Shown here: piece after piece, positions 55,208-64,000 of the stretch
Layout of the letters: each line of letters opens with the position of its first letter
Position numbering within the stretch: position 1 is the stretch's first letter
Assembly (NCBI GenBank): GCA_964467455.1
Contig: CAYXQJ010000003.1
Location: 124,001-188,000, forward strand
Direction: 5' to 3'
DNA: 64,000 nt
Origin: OLB6 sp964467455
Lineage (GTDB): Bacteria; Bacteroidota; Ignavibacteria; Kapaibacteriales; Kapaibacteriaceae
The notes under the pieces: generated by a model
Told to the model about the DNA's origin: nothing
The model's input: the letters and a program-made list of their open reading frames with translations, nothing else
Database searches by the model: none
Position numbers and translations under genes: made by a program

Positions 55208-58200
55208 TCACCTCACAATGTTTACCTTTTGCGTAAATGCGACTCCCTCGGGATTTGTCGCTGATAGCAGATAGACACCGGCGGTGAGTCCTTTAAGATC
55301 GAGTTGCAGCACATCTGTGGAGTAACATGATGTCGTCACAACAATGCTACCGTCGATGGTAGATAAGTGCACTACGACGTCTCGCTCCGGTCCCTTGGTG
55401 TCGTCCGACTCGGATGAGTCACAGCACAGGTTGACGACCACATTCAGTCGATCGCCGGCTGGATTGGGATACACACATAACTCTCCGCTTGCCAAGCGCT
55501 GCTGCATGGAGCGTAGATCAAGGATGTTACGCTCTCCGTGTTTGGCAAAGCGCATCGAGCGCTCGTATGCGATCTCGACGTCCTCCACCGGCCACGTTTG
55601 ATCGTTGGTCGGGACCAGGATAAAGCGGTAGCTGTCGTCCGGATCGGCAAGCAAGGTGTGTGCGCGTCGGTTGACCTTGTTGTTCTGATTGCGGGCAACG
55701 GCATTGGCACTAACACGCATTCCATCAGATCTGCGTTCGATGAAGAGTTCACCCACCATGTCATCTTCGCTCCAGGCCTTGGTCATCACAGCAATGTCGT
55801 CGACGGCGTCGAACGTTAACCACGGCGTGGCGATCGTGCCACGTTCACTCTTCCGCGGAGCGTTGGCCTCCGTTGCGTTGACCCACCGTTGCAGACTCTC
55901 GACCCATACGGGACCAAGCAGAGCAGCACCTGCGGGACCACGTATGCCGCGATAGACGAATCCATGGACCTTCGGTCCTTCGAGTCCTTCCTTGTAGAAG
56001 TATTGGCTTGATGTTGCCAAGCCCGGAGCATCTGCGTAAGAGCCTGTCCATACACCACCCGGGTTGTTGTAGATCCGCCTGTTGCGCTGCCAGCCGGGGT
56101 TGGCCAACATAGAATAGCGTGCGGCAAGATGCGGATATCGTCCAACACCACTGACGGGTCGCAGGCGTCCGTCGGCAACAAGGTCAGCATGATCATGATC
56201 CTGATCCTGACCATAGAAGTTCAGGTAACCGCTCGTAAGACTCCAGATCTTTGGAAGCGGATCATCGACCATAGATTCCGACCAGAATTCAATGACCAGC
56301 GTAGAATCATCGTAGTCAAACCAGTTCTGTTGTACCGGTGGGTCTGAGGTCAAATCGCCCACCTGCTCACCCTGAGCGATGTCGGGGCCACGCAGGTTGA
56401 GTTCATCAGAGAAGATATAGTTGGCACTTTGTGACCAGATGGTGTCAACTCGCAAGGCATGTGCGGACCAGTCTGCTATGTCAAACACGCGGCGACCAAC
56501 CACCCACGGTCCGAGATTGTGCTCGAAGTCCTCGGTCCTCGTTTCCCATACGACGCGCTCGGCTTTATGGTTTACCAGTCTGAGTGTGTCAAGCCTGACC
56601 AAGTCACGGGTGTTCCAATCCGAGAGATGTCGGTACAGGGCCGGATATCGGTGGATCGCATTGATAGACTGTGCATTGTTGATGGTCGGTACCGGTCCTT
56701 CCAACACCGCAACACTGGAGTCTTGCACTAGCATGATAGGCGTGCCGCTTACAGTAATCGAGCTATCCGGACTAAGGTAACAGTGAACACTATCGTTATC
56801 GACTCGCAATCGGGAGTACATCACGTACCGCCCAACATCCGGCAGCGGTCCCTCCTGCCATACGAGGCCCGCATCGGTCTCGCCAAGGTGGAGCTTCGAA
56901 TACGAATTCAGCGACGGGTGCGACGCAACATCGCCTAATGATATCGGGAGGTACCGTTTGAACAACGTATCGACACCCTCAGCAAACTGTCGCTCGTGTG
57001 GCGCTTTGAATCCAACGCCGATACCTAGTGTAGCATGCGACCAGCAGTAGTAGTTGCCTTCGGATGATGCGTTGATCATGGGTGTACCCCAGTGCTTCAG
57101 CATCGGTTCGTCTGGTGCTGCTACGATCTCGAGTCCTTCTGCTGGATGGGTCGCGAGGTAGGTCACCTGTTCAGTGCGTGCGGATTGTGCCGGTAGGACC
57201 GCTTCGGCGATCAACACGCGCCTGCTCTCAGTGGGAGGAAGCTCGCAGGCAAAGACAGCATAGACCTTGGCCTTCAACACGGGCTCCGTGCGGTCAAAGC
57301 GCGCTACGATGGCCGGGTAGCCGCAGGAGAAATCCGCGGTATCGACCGGTTGGCCATTCTCACGGACGATCACGGCGTTCGACAACAGGATCGGCGCTTC
57401 CCACATGATCGTCGACGCATCAAACGTGTTGACGTCCGGTGCCGTGGGTGGGTCTGCCAACACGAGGGCTTGACTGCGCTGGTAGTAGACAGATAGAAAC
57501 GCATTGGACGTACCGCCATTGGAAATGTCGTCGCGACGCCGATGATACACGCGGTGGTACCACATGCTATCGCCGTTCACTTGCCGGAAATATGTCCGGC
57601 TGTCCACGGTGTCAGTGACCAAGATCATGGAGTCTACCTTGGGGTAGGCCACCATCTTGCGTTGGTTCGAGTGATCCAGGTAACCGAACTCGGCGTCGTT
57701 GGTGTGGGCCTGTACCGGCGTGACCTTCAACATCACCCCTTCGCCCGGCATGAGTTTCAAGTGCAGCTTCGTATCCTGGCCGATGACGGTATCCAATGCG
57801 GCGATGCCTTGGCTGGTGTCGGTGACGACGCCGATGGCTTGTACGCGCAGGTTGCGCCAGTGTCCGTCGGGGTGGCGGTAGCGGAACGGCACCTCGACCA
57901 TCCGGGCACCGGCCTGACGAAAACGGGCCGCCTTCGTCGTATCGGCAGCAATGGCCTCGTACTGTTGTTGATACGTGAGAAATGTGTCAAGGTGTACATG
58001 GTTGACATCTATCACAGGGATGTAGGCAGTGTCATACAGGAACGGACTGGCACGGCGGTTAAGCACACCAACAACGAACTGTTGGTCCAGGGGCACGACT
58101 CCGTTCTGCAGAACGGTCAGCTCAACGAAGGTCGAATCCGGTGTATCCCACGTCCAGGTCTTACTCACCGAGTCGCGGAGTGGGTGCCGCGTTCGAACGG

Positions 58201-60751
58201 AGTCGGCGTTCACCGGATTGTTCAAGAGTGCGGCATCACCCTTGTTCCAGGTGCGAAAGCCGCGATGGTACCACGCCCTCAGGTGTAGACTGTCAAGGTC
58301 GTTTTCACCGGCGGCAACTACATCGTGCACTGACTGGAGGGCGCTGCGCATGCTCTGCCAGCCAAGGTAGAACAGGCCCGGCGTGGTTGATTGGTACAAG
58401 TAGGCCAACGCCGTGTCCACCGGCACTTGGTTGGCCGTTAGAATATGCCAAAGGCCCGTCGAGTTACTGCTCTCCAACCAGTCGCCGCCGACTTCTTCGT
58501 CGCGTGCACCGTATGATGCTAGCTGGTTCGTCCGTGCCAGTGCTGATGCCGGACTTCGCAGGGCATTATCGGCTGGACCATAGGCCATACCGTATGATTG
58601 GAAGTTACCATCACCCGGCATTGAGATCTGCTGAGATGTCGTCACCGTATCGGGGTTAGCGCCCCAGAAGTATCCAAGGCCCTTTGCGCCGAGGATCAAG
58701 TCGCTCCAAGCCAACAGTCGAACCTCTTCGCCCGTAAGGTGCCGGATCTGACTCCGCGGGTTAACAAACAGTGTGTCGGATCGTCCGGCAGCCGTATCAA
58801 CGATCGTTGTATAGTCGGCGCTCAGCCACACGTTTGGGATCCAGCACAGATCGTCGCGGAAAAGGTAGGTGGCCTCCTTCATCTGCAGATAGCGATTGTA
58901 CTCGATCATTGATTGCAGGCCTGCCTGCGGCACCTTCAAACCAAACGGATAGACGTCGTCAACCAATTCCGGCGTTGGTGATAAGCCGGTGAGCGGTAGC
59001 GACGTTGGTGTGCCGAGGACCGATGTGATCAACAGATCATAGTCGGCGGTATCTTGAAACAGTACCGAGTGACGTCCCCATCTGTGATAGTAGGTCCTCT
59101 TGCCGAGGTTATCCATACCACCGTTGCCGCGTAGATAATACGGTGCCAGCCCCTCGTTGGTGATACGCGACGTATGCCCTTCCCACACGTCGGTAATGCC
59201 CGTGGCATAGAGGTATCTATCCAACCACCAAACTGACTCATCCAATAATCCGATCTCCGTCATGGTTCGGCTGTCGAACAGGTCGTGCATGTATCCCATT
59301 CCGTTCCAATAGGCCGCCGGACCTTCATCACGGTTATACCAGCGCCAGATACGGATCGGCTCATTGGGCGGCGTGTTATGCGTGGAATTCCATATCGTCA
59401 TGTTATCGGCGATGGCCTGATATCCTTCAAGGATGGTCTCGTCATGATAGCCCTGCGTAAACCAGGTGTAGTTCTCCGTCCCCAACTGCACCCAGTCTAT
59501 GGCAACGTCGCTCTGGCCGTTGTATTCCACGTCAACCCACAGGCGAATGATGCGTGCACTGTCCTTATCTGACGTCAGCTCGATGGGCTTGCCCAGCCGC
59601 TGACGGTTGCGGAGGTAAAAGTTGCGATCAAACAGAACAGTGCCATGTGTCTGCTCAGGTACAAGTCTAACGTGTCCTTGAATCGTAACGTCTCGCACGG
59701 AGTCGGTGGTATTGCCGCTCGGTATCATGCCTCTGGTGATCACCATCGTCGTCGTCACCGTTGCGGGCCGTGCAACCAGCGGTCGCACAACTCCCCTGCC
59801 CTTGCCATCCAGGCGGAGCGGAACAGCAACGTTAGCAGTGTTTGTGTTAGGGTCCGGAACCGAATCAAACCGCACCAGGCCTTGCGTGCCGTCGGCAAGT
59901 TGATAATGCACCCGCAGGCGTAAAACCTCCGCCGAGTCCATCGTCGTGTCGGCCGGATCGGTGCGCCGGACGTTGACGCCAAGGTACATCAGGTGGCCAT
60001 TGAACGACCTCGACTGCTCGAACTGCCGATCTTTGGGCCACTCACAAAACTCTTGCTGTGGCCATGACTGATCTAGTACCGTTGTCCATCCTGTGATGCC
60101 TGTTTTTGTAAGCGCGAACCGATGGAAGTTCACATCGGTGCTGTCAGCAGTCGTCGTTCCGTGGTGATGCTGCCGAAACCCCCACACCGCCCGTTGACGG
60201 TCGCCGGGCCGAGGTGTCAGTGCCGCCGTATCCACCAACAACTCCGGATGGAAGCGCATCCCCTGCGCTTCGATCAAACTTGGTCCGTTGCCGTGGCCAA
60301 GGTCGAAAATGAGCCAGTCTTGGGGTGGAGTCGCGCTCCTACCGGCTTTATAGGCATTCGTAAACCATGGAAACTGTGACGCTCCTGCTGTTGTGTCTTT
60401 GTACATGGTCTCGGGAATCTGCCACGAAGGCGCCATCACGAGGCGTGCGCCCGGCAGAATGCGGCGAATGGAACGCTGGGGCATTGTATCAGTGACTGCG
60501 TGATCACTGAATGGGTAGTCTATATGCCAAGCGTTCATCTTGAGGTCAGCGTTGACGCCGTTGAGCGCACCGCCCCAGTTCCACATTCGCACCATCGGAG
60601 GTCGTGGCGCATACAGCGCATCGATCTCAGCACCGTCCGTTGCGTTGAGGGTATTGCGTAGTGCTGACGGACCTAGTGTTTGAGTGTAGGCCGCTGTAAC
60701 ATTCAGCAGAAGTGTTGCGGCAACAAGTGCGGTCGATATGGTTGTGTACAT
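55208..60751 (-). CDS. Giant secreted protein (1847 aa) with T9SS sorting domain
   Basis: A signal peptide (MYTTISTALVAATLLLNVTA) is followed by about 1740 residues with no domain I recognise and a type-A sorting domain (VYPNPAGDRLNVVV to FTQKVNIVR). Aromatic-rich segments such as WNWGGALNGVN, IWRWYNRDEGPAAYWNGMGY and ILGAKGLGYFWGANPD suggest a carbohydrate-active or beta-sandwich-rich protein; this is only an impression. A TAGGAGG ribosome-binding site lies 5 nt before the ATG and overlaps the end of the upstream gene's message. It is probably co-transcribed with the T9SS gene to its right. Confidence 0.85.
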   Translation of the reverse strand: MYTTISTALVAATLLLNVTAAYTQTLGPSALRNTLNATDGAEIDALYAPRPPMVRMWNWGGALNGVNADLKMNAWHIDYPFSDHAVTDTMPQRSIRRILPGARLVMAPSWQIPETMYKDTTAGASQFPWFTNAYKAGRSATPPQDWLIFDLGHGNGPSLIEAQGMRFHPELLVDTAALTPRPGDRQRAVWGFRQHHHGTTTADSTDVNFHRFALTKTGITGWTTVLDQSWPQQEFCEWPKDRQFEQSRSFNGHLMYLGVNVRRTDPADTTMDSAEVLRLRVHYQLADGTQGLVRFDSVPDPNTNTANVAVPLRLDGKGRGVVRPLVARPATVTTTMVITRGMIPSGNTTDSVRDVTIQGHVRLVPEQTHGTVLFDRNFYLRNRQRLGKPIELTSDKDSARIIRLWVDVEYNGQSDVAIDWVQLGTENYTWFTQGYHDETILEGYQAIADNMTIWNSTHNTPPNEPIRIWRWYNRDEGPAAYWNGMGYMHDLFDSRTMTEIGLLDESVWWLDRYLYATGITDVWEGHTSRITNEGLAPYYLRGNGGMDNLGKRTYYHRWGRHSVLFQDTADYDLLITSVLGTPTSLPLTGLSPTPELVDDVYPFGLKVPQAGLQSMIEYNRYLQMKEATYLFRDDLCWIPNVWLSADYTTIVDTAAGRSDTLFVNPRSQIRHLTGEEVRLLAWSDLILGAKGLGYFWGANPDTVTTSQQISMPGDGNFQSYGMAYGPADNALRSPASALARTNQLASYGARDEEVGGDWLESSNSTGLWHILTANQVPVDTALAYLYQSTTPGLFYLGWQSMRSALQSVHDVVAAGENDLDSLHLRAWYHRGFRTWNKGDAALLNNPVNADSVRTRHPLRDSVSKTWTWDTPDSTFVELTVLQNGVVPLDQQFVVGVLNRRASPFLYDTAYIPVIDVNHVHLDTFLTYQQQYEAIAADTTKAARFRQAGARMVEVPFRYRHPDGHWRNLRVQAIGVVTDTSQGIAALDTVIGQDTKLHLKLMPGEGVMLKVTPVQAHTNDAEFGYLDHSNQRKMVAYPKVDSMILVTDTVDSRTYFRQVNGDSMWYHRVYHRRRDDISNGGTSNAFLSVYYQRSQALVLADPPTAPDVNTFDASTIMWEAPILLSNAVIVRENGQPVDTADFSCGYPAIVARFDRTEPVLKAKVYAVFACELPPTESRRVLIAEAVLPAQSARTEQVTYLATHPAEGLEIVAAPDEPMLKHWGTPMINASSEGNYYCWSHATLGIGVGFKAPHERQFAEGVDTLFKRYLPISLGDVASHPSLNSYSKLHLGETDAGLVWQEGPLPDVGRYVMYSRLRVDNDSVHCYLSPDSSITVSGTPIMLVQDSSVAVLEGPVPTINNAQSINAIHRYPALYRHLSDWNTRDLVRLDTLRLVNHKAERVVWETRTEDFEHNLGPWVVGRRVFDIADWSAHALRVDTIWSQSANYIFSDELNLRGPDIAQGEQVGDLTSDPPVQQNWFDYDDSTLVIEFWSESMVDDPLPKIWSLTSGYLNFYGQDQDHDHADLVADGRLRPVSGVGRYPHLAARYSMLANPGWQRNRRIYNNPGGVWTGSYADAPGLATSSQYFYKEGLEGPKVHGFVYRGIRGPAGAALLGPVWVESLQRWVNATEANAPRKSERGTIATPWLTFDAVDDIAVMTKAWSEDDMVGELFIERRSDGMRVSANAVARNQNNKVNRRAHTLLADPDDSYRFILVPTNDQTWPVEDVEIAYERSMRFAKHGERNILDLRSMQQRLASGELCVYPNPAGDRLNVVVNLCCDSSESDDTKGPERDVVVHLSTIDGSIVVTTSCYSTDVLQLDLKGLTAGVYLLSATNPEGVAFTQKVNIVR

Positions 60752-60760
60752 AACATCCTC

Positions 60761-62054
60761 CTACCGCACGATGGTGAATGATGAAAACAACTGGCGCTTT
60801 GCTGTGCGCACCATAAGGCGATAGGCGCCGGAACTCAGATGGCCGATCGCCAGCGTCACAGGTACTGCGGGATCGGTCACCGGTTGGGTGATGACCGTGT
60901 GGCCATCACCGGAGAAGACCTGTACTTCTTGGACGACCTCGCCGAATGACGTGCCGGCAAACTCGATGGCAAGAATGTTGTCGCGCTGGATGACGATGAC
61001 TTCACGTGCTGACGAACCATTAGCTTCATCCGGCGTGCTCGTGACCGCCGGCACGAGGGCGTTGCAGCGGAGGATAGAGGAGTCTTTGACTGGCGAGTTC
61101 CAGCATGAAAGCAAGAAGCTCTTGCTTGGGTGCACGATCAGAGATCTTTTCTCAGGAGAATCCAAGAATAGAAACGATAAATCAATGAGGCATCTAGTCG
61201 ATAGTTCCTCGGTATCAAACTCCCAAACAACGTTTAGATGACCACCGTCAGATCCACGCGCGTGGCATGTATTCGAGGTCGGCAAGAAGTACGCATAGCT
61301 ATAGGTAAAGTCCGGATGCCCATCAACGCCGCTCCAAAAGTACTTGGTGAACGTCAAGCGCTCACCTGTGGTCAGGTTGATGGCTTCGACGTAATTCTGC
61401 GATCCGCCCGGGAGGCCGTTGGTCTCGATGGCGACAATGTAGAGCCAATCAGAGTTGGATGGGCGGAGGATACCGGCGGACACAGGGCGCACCGTCCAAC
61501 TCCGCAGTATCTGGTTTGTTGCAACATTGACTTCCTGAAGTTGCCTCGTGCTTCCGTAGAGGTAGTAGACGTTGCTTCGATCATCGTCATACCAGGCAGA
61601 TACGGGTTCTGGAAGAGTGTCAACGATCTCTAACGTCGAAGCCTTCATTACCAGATTACCGTGGATCACGCGATCTAGTCGCTTGGAAACTGCTGATAGG
61701 CTGGTATGGCTGAGATTCTTCCACACCATGACCGAGTCGGCATCAAGATCCCACATATTGAGACTGATCGAATTGGTGTTTGCTTGCGCTAGATATCGTA
61801 AGTCTGCATCAGTTCTGTAATACGTATGGCCGTACGTGTTGTCCTGGTAATACCGTGCCTTCAGTTTCCGGTATGCTCCGGTCNNNNNNNNNNNNNNNNN
61901 NNNNNNNNNNNNNNNNNNNNNNNNNNNNNNNNNNNNNNNNNNNNNNNNNNNNNNNNNNNNNNNNNNNNNNNNNNNNNNNNNNNATCTGCGTGAGCGTCAC
62001 GTAGGCGGACACGATCAGTGTGGTCCGCAGAAGATGAGCAACGTTCAATAACAT
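60761..62054 (-). CDS. Secreted protein with T9SS sorting domain (interrupted by gap)
   Basis: The 5' end encodes a signal peptide (MLLNVAHLLRTTLIVSAYVT) at 62054-61984. A 100-N gap of unknown true size follows, after which the frame is open from 61883 to the stop at 60761. Repeated motifs (TLPEPVSAWYDDDRSNVYYL, LQEVNVATNQILRSWTV, NVVWEFDTEEL) suggest a beta-propeller of WD/YVTN type. The protein ends in a type-A sorting domain (AIGHLSSGAYRLMVRTAKRQ). It begins the unit that continues into the giant gene 9 bp downstream. Confidence 0.8.
61884..61983. other. Assembly gap of unknown size (100 N)
   Basis: Exactly 100 Ns. The flanking bases do not share a duplication, unlike the gap at 11086. 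The frames on the two sides do not match at a 100-nt length, consistent with an arbitrary placeholder. Confidence 0.95.
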
Positions 62055-62161
62055 CTTGAACCTCTAAGTTTCATGCTCATACTTACGGACATGATTGGTC
62101 CATGAGACCTTAACAAAACCTTAATGCGGTTATGGCGTTCAGAGGTCTCGTGCGAACGTTC

Positions 62162-62473
62162 CTAGATCTCGATCTCCATCAGCAGCATCGCACTGGCCAC
62201 CACCTTGCCTTGGGCGTCGAGTTTGAGGGAGACCGTTCCGCCCCCTCCCAAGGTGTTGTGGAGAACGAAATTGAGCGCCCAAAGGTTAGGAAGCTCGTAA
62301 CGGTCGACCGGGCCGAGGCAGATGCCCTCGAAGTGGGCCTTGACGCGTTCGGCCGTGAGCTGCTCACGCAGGATGGGATAATATTCGGCTTTGTAGGCGA
62401 TCACACCACAATTGGCGGCGTCGCCTTTGTCGCCACTACGGGCGTGGGCCAGTTGGGATAGGGGTACTTTCAT
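62162..62473 (-). CDS. AtuA-like C-terminal ferredoxin-fold domain protein
   Basis: This 103-aa protein matches the small C-terminal domain of AtuA-type proteins: LAHARSGDKGDAANCGVIAY at the start and ELPNLWALNFVLHNTLGGGG in the middle. AtuA proteins act in acyclic terpene degradation, with this domain following a larger catalytic domain. Here it stands alone; the large domain is not in the window. A TATTTTTA element ends 3 nt before the ATG, suggesting a leaderless mRNA. Confidence 0.8.
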   Translation of the reverse strand: MKVPLSQLAHARSGDKGDAANCGVIAYKAEYYPILREQLTAERVKAHFEGICLGPVDRYELPNLWALNFVLHNTLGGGGTVSLKLDAQGKVVASAMLLMEIEI

Positions 62474-62524
62474 GCCTAAAAATACGAAGGGGGCGGTTGG
62501 TACGTCCTAACCCGCCGAAATCGC

Positions 62525-62532
62525 TAACTTTG
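62525..62532 (+). promoter_or_regulatory. panD promoter -7 element
   Basis: TAACTTTG is an exact TAnnTTTG match 35 nt before the panD ATG. A CAGGAGCG ribosome-binding site lies near the ATG, so this transcript has a normal leader. Confidence 0.5.
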
Positions 62533-62567
62533 TAAGCTATAACGACTAGCATCGCCACAGGAGCGTT

Positions 62568-62963
62568 ATGAACCGTGTCATGTTCAAATCCAAGATCCAC
62601 CGGGCCCGGATCACGCAGGCCGACCTCTATTACGAGGGCAGCCTGACGATCGATCAGGACCTGATGGAAGCCGCCGACCTTATCGCCTACGAAAAGGTCG
62701 CTGTGGTGAATATCAACAACGGCGAACGCTTCGAAACGTACGTCATCCCCGGCGATCGCGGCAAACGCGAGATCTGCCTCAACGGCGCCGCTGCCCGCAA
62801 AGGACAGATCGGCGATGAGGTGATCATTATCTCCTACACCACCCTGCCTGATGAAGAGGCAAAGGTGTGGGAACCGACCGTGGTCCTCGTTGACAAAAAC
62901 AATGATGTCGTGTCCCTCTCCCACTCGGTAGAGGCCTACACGTCGATGAACCGGAACAACTGA
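62568..62963 (+). CDS. panD: Aspartate 1-decarboxylase precursor
   Basis: PanD makes beta-alanine for pantothenate. It self-cleaves between Gly24 and Ser25 in YYEGSLTID to form the pyruvoyl cofactor. Lys9 is in MFKSKIHRA and Tyr58-like residues are in FETYVIPGDRG. Length 131 aa is normal. The gene is 3 bp upstream of the nucleotidyltransferase gene. Confidence 0.97.
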   Translation: MNRVMFKSKIHRARITQADLYYEGSLTIDQDLMEAADLIAYEKVAVVNINNGERFETYVIPGDRGKREICLNGAAARKGQIGDEVIIISYTTLPDEEAKVWEPTVVLVDKNNDVVSLSHSVEAYTSMNRNN

Positions 62964-62966
62964 TCC

Positions 62967-63764
62967 ATGGCCGTTCAACGTCCTCTGGCCGTCGCCATCC
63001 TCGCTGCCGGCAAAGGTAAACGTATGGGCGACCCGGAAAAGGCCAAGGTCCTCGCCCTCCTCCACGGCACTCCCCTGCTCGGCCACGTCCTGCACACCAC
63101 ACAGGATCTGCAGGCCGAGCGCGTAGCCGTCATCGTCGGACACCAGCGTCAGGCCGTCATGGACTACGTCGCCGACGTCATGCCACGTGCCACGTGCCAG
63201 ATACAAGAGGAACAGTTGGGGACGGGACATGCCGTCCAGCAGACCGAACCGGTGCTGGGTGACTTCCCCGGTGACGTCCTGATCCTCTCCGGCGATGTTC
63301 CCCTACTCTCTGTGGACACCCTGCAGAAGATGCTCGCCGAACACCAGTCATCGGAAGCAACGCTGACAGTCCTCACCACGAACGTCCCCGACCCCACAGG
63401 GTACGGTCGTATCATTCGTTCTGAAGGGGGCGACCTAGTTCGTATCGTCGAACACAAAGACGCGACACCGGAAGAACTCGCCATCACCGAGATCAATTCC
63501 GGCGTCTACCTGGTGAGTGCCAACGACCTGTTCACATCGCTCAGCAAGGTCAAGAACACCAACGCCCAAGCCGAATATTACCTGACCGATATCGCCGCAA
63601 TCCTCAACGAAGAAGGCAAACGCGTCCGCGTCTTCAACACTCCGGATTGGACCGAGGTCCACGGCATCAACACCCCGCAAGACCTCGCGGCGGCCTCTGA
63701 AATCTTCACCCAACGCATTGAATCTTCTTCCCCCTCTCGAACTCGAGAGGGGGCTAGGGGGTGA
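62967..63764 (+). CDS. GlmU N-terminal-domain-like nucleotidyltransferase (no acetyltransferase domain)
   Basis: This 265-aa enzyme has the sugar-1-phosphate nucleotidyltransferase motif VAILAAGKGKRMG, and QEEQLGTGHAVQQTEPVL with LILSGDVPLL as in UTP:GlcNAc-1-phosphate uridylyltransferases. GlmU usually carries a left-handed beta-helix acetyltransferase domain, which is missing here. The last residues (SSPSRTREGARG) and stop lie inside a dispersed palindromic repeat, so the original C-terminus may have been replaced or extended. It follows panD and precedes methylmalonyl-CoA epimerase by 13 bp. Confidence 0.88.
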   Translation: MAVQRPLAVAILAAGKGKRMGDPEKAKVLALLHGTPLLGHVLHTTQDLQAERVAVIVGHQRQAVMDYVADVMPRATCQIQEEQLGTGHAVQQTEPVLGDFPGDVLILSGDVPLLSVDTLQKMLAEHQSSEATLTVLTTNVPDPTGYGRIIRSEGGDLVRIVEHKDATPEELAITEINSGVYLVSANDLFTSLSKVKNTNAQAEYYLTDIAAILNEEGKRVRVFNTPDWTEVHGINTPQDLAAASEIFTQRIESSSPSRTREGARG

Positions 63765-63768
63765 GGTA
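63730..63768. repeat. Dispersed palindromic repeat over the 3' end of the GlmU-like gene
   Basis: Arms CCCCCTCTCG (63730-63739) and CGAGAGGGGG (63744-63753) are perfect complements with loop AACT. They are followed by CTAGGGGGTGAGG, which contains the TGA stop. The architecture resembles a repeat family seen between genes in many bacteria (recalled, not searched). Confidence 0.7.
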
Positions 63769-63777
63769 CTCACAAAC

Positions 63778-64000
63778 ATGATCACCCAGCTCGACCACAT
63801 CGGCATCGCCGTCAAGGACCTTGACGCCGCCATGGATCTCTACACGAAGATCTTCAACGTGGATTCCTTCCACCGCGAACGCGTGGAAGACCAAGGTGTG
63901 GAGATCGCCTCCTTCGAGCTCAACGGCGTGCGCATTGAACTGACAGCGCCGACGAATGACGACACACCGATCGGCAAGTTCATCGCCAAACGCGGCGAAG
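63778..64000 (+). CDS. mce: Methylmalonyl-CoA epimerase (5' part)
   Basis: This glyoxalase/VOC-fold enzyme converts (2S)- and (2R)-methylmalonyl-CoA. The 74 visible residues begin MITQLDHIGIAVKDLDAAMD, with the metal-ligand His in LDHIGIAV, and contain VEIASFELNGVRIELTAP, which matches Mce. The rest lies beyond the window edge. It probably shares a transcript with panD and the GlmU-like gene. Confidence 0.9.
   Translation, partial: MITQLDHIGIAVKDLDAAMDLYTKIFNVDSFHRERVEDQGVEIASFELNGVRIELTAPTNDDTPIGKFIAKRGE

Noticed and set aside
63180..63205. GCCACGT units in the GlmU-like gene as another heptamer array
   Set aside because: Only about three units, and they encode residues at a normal position and length for the family, so chance is sufficient.

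Overview
The window looks like part of a G+C-rich chromosome from the Bacteroidetes/Chlorobi (FCB) superphylum, most probably an Ignavibacteria/Kapabacteria-type lineage. That placement is inferred from gene content and signals, not from a database match. Supporting signs are four large secreted proteins ending in type-A type IX secretion (T9SS) sorting domains, Bacteroidetes-like promoter elements (TAnnTTTG) directly before many genes, and housekeeping genes of free-living bacterial type. The sequence is a draft scaffold with two 100-N gaps. One of them (11086-11185) is flanked by an exact 55-bp duplication and is almost certainly an unmerged contig overlap.

Layout. 1-2981 (minus): asparaginase, alanine racemase, ScpA and an unidentified gene leaving the window, all overlapping. 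3060-6811 (plus): HisC-type aminotransferase, 4-hydroxyphenylpyruvate dioxygenase, glutamate dehydrogenase. 6924-11750 (minus): an Ig-like T9SS protein split by an in-frame stop, YceI, a cysteine desulfurase carrying the artificial gap, and a small unknown. 11826-14972 (plus): SecA. 14980-19236 (minus): ABC ATPase, FtsX-type permease and HlyD-type adaptor. 19277-27399 (minus): a tightly overlapping nine-gene surface-glycan operon built around a NeuB-like synthase, a split transketolase, a GSA-type aminotransferase, an SDR and an SpsF-type cytidylyltransferase. 27494-29415 (minus): cytochrome c peroxidase and ThyX. 29496-37241: M1 peptidase, AIM24-like protein, DUF4920-like protein, Dtd, a 2-oxoacid dehydrogenase E2, a TIGR01777-type epimerase, L9 and S6. 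37585-42842 (plus): ribosomal protein S1, a FlgD-like-domain protein and a secreted subtilase. 42844-50006: RlmD, CorA, AmiC-type amidase, MsbA-type ABC exporter and a GT39-type glycosyltransferase. 50003-54620 (minus): M50 protease, LysS, RlmB-type methyltransferase and kynureninase. 54675-62054: a lipoprotein, a giant 1847-aa T9SS protein and a T9SS protein with a gap. 62162-64000: AtuA-like domain protein, PanD, a GlmU N-terminal-domain enzyme and the start of methylmalonyl-CoA epimerase.

Three DNA-level themes cut across the genes. (i) The heptamer AGGGGGC/GCCCCCT occurs about 41 times and accounts for about 41 of 50 G5 runs. (ii) Short-period (mostly 7-bp) tandem repeats and dispersed palindromic repeats lie between genes, over start and stop codons, and in frame inside coding linkers. 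(iii) TAnnTTTG promoter elements lie only 3-7 nt before several start codons, which suggests leaderless mRNAs.

The genes together suggest a heterotrophic cell that degrades aromatic amino acids (HPPD, kynureninase, GDH) and exports large adhesin- or enzyme-like proteins through Sec plus T9SS. It also seems to decorate its surface with an unusual CMP-activated ulosonic-acid-like sugar. I saw no tRNA, rRNA, CRISPR array, phage or insertion sequence.
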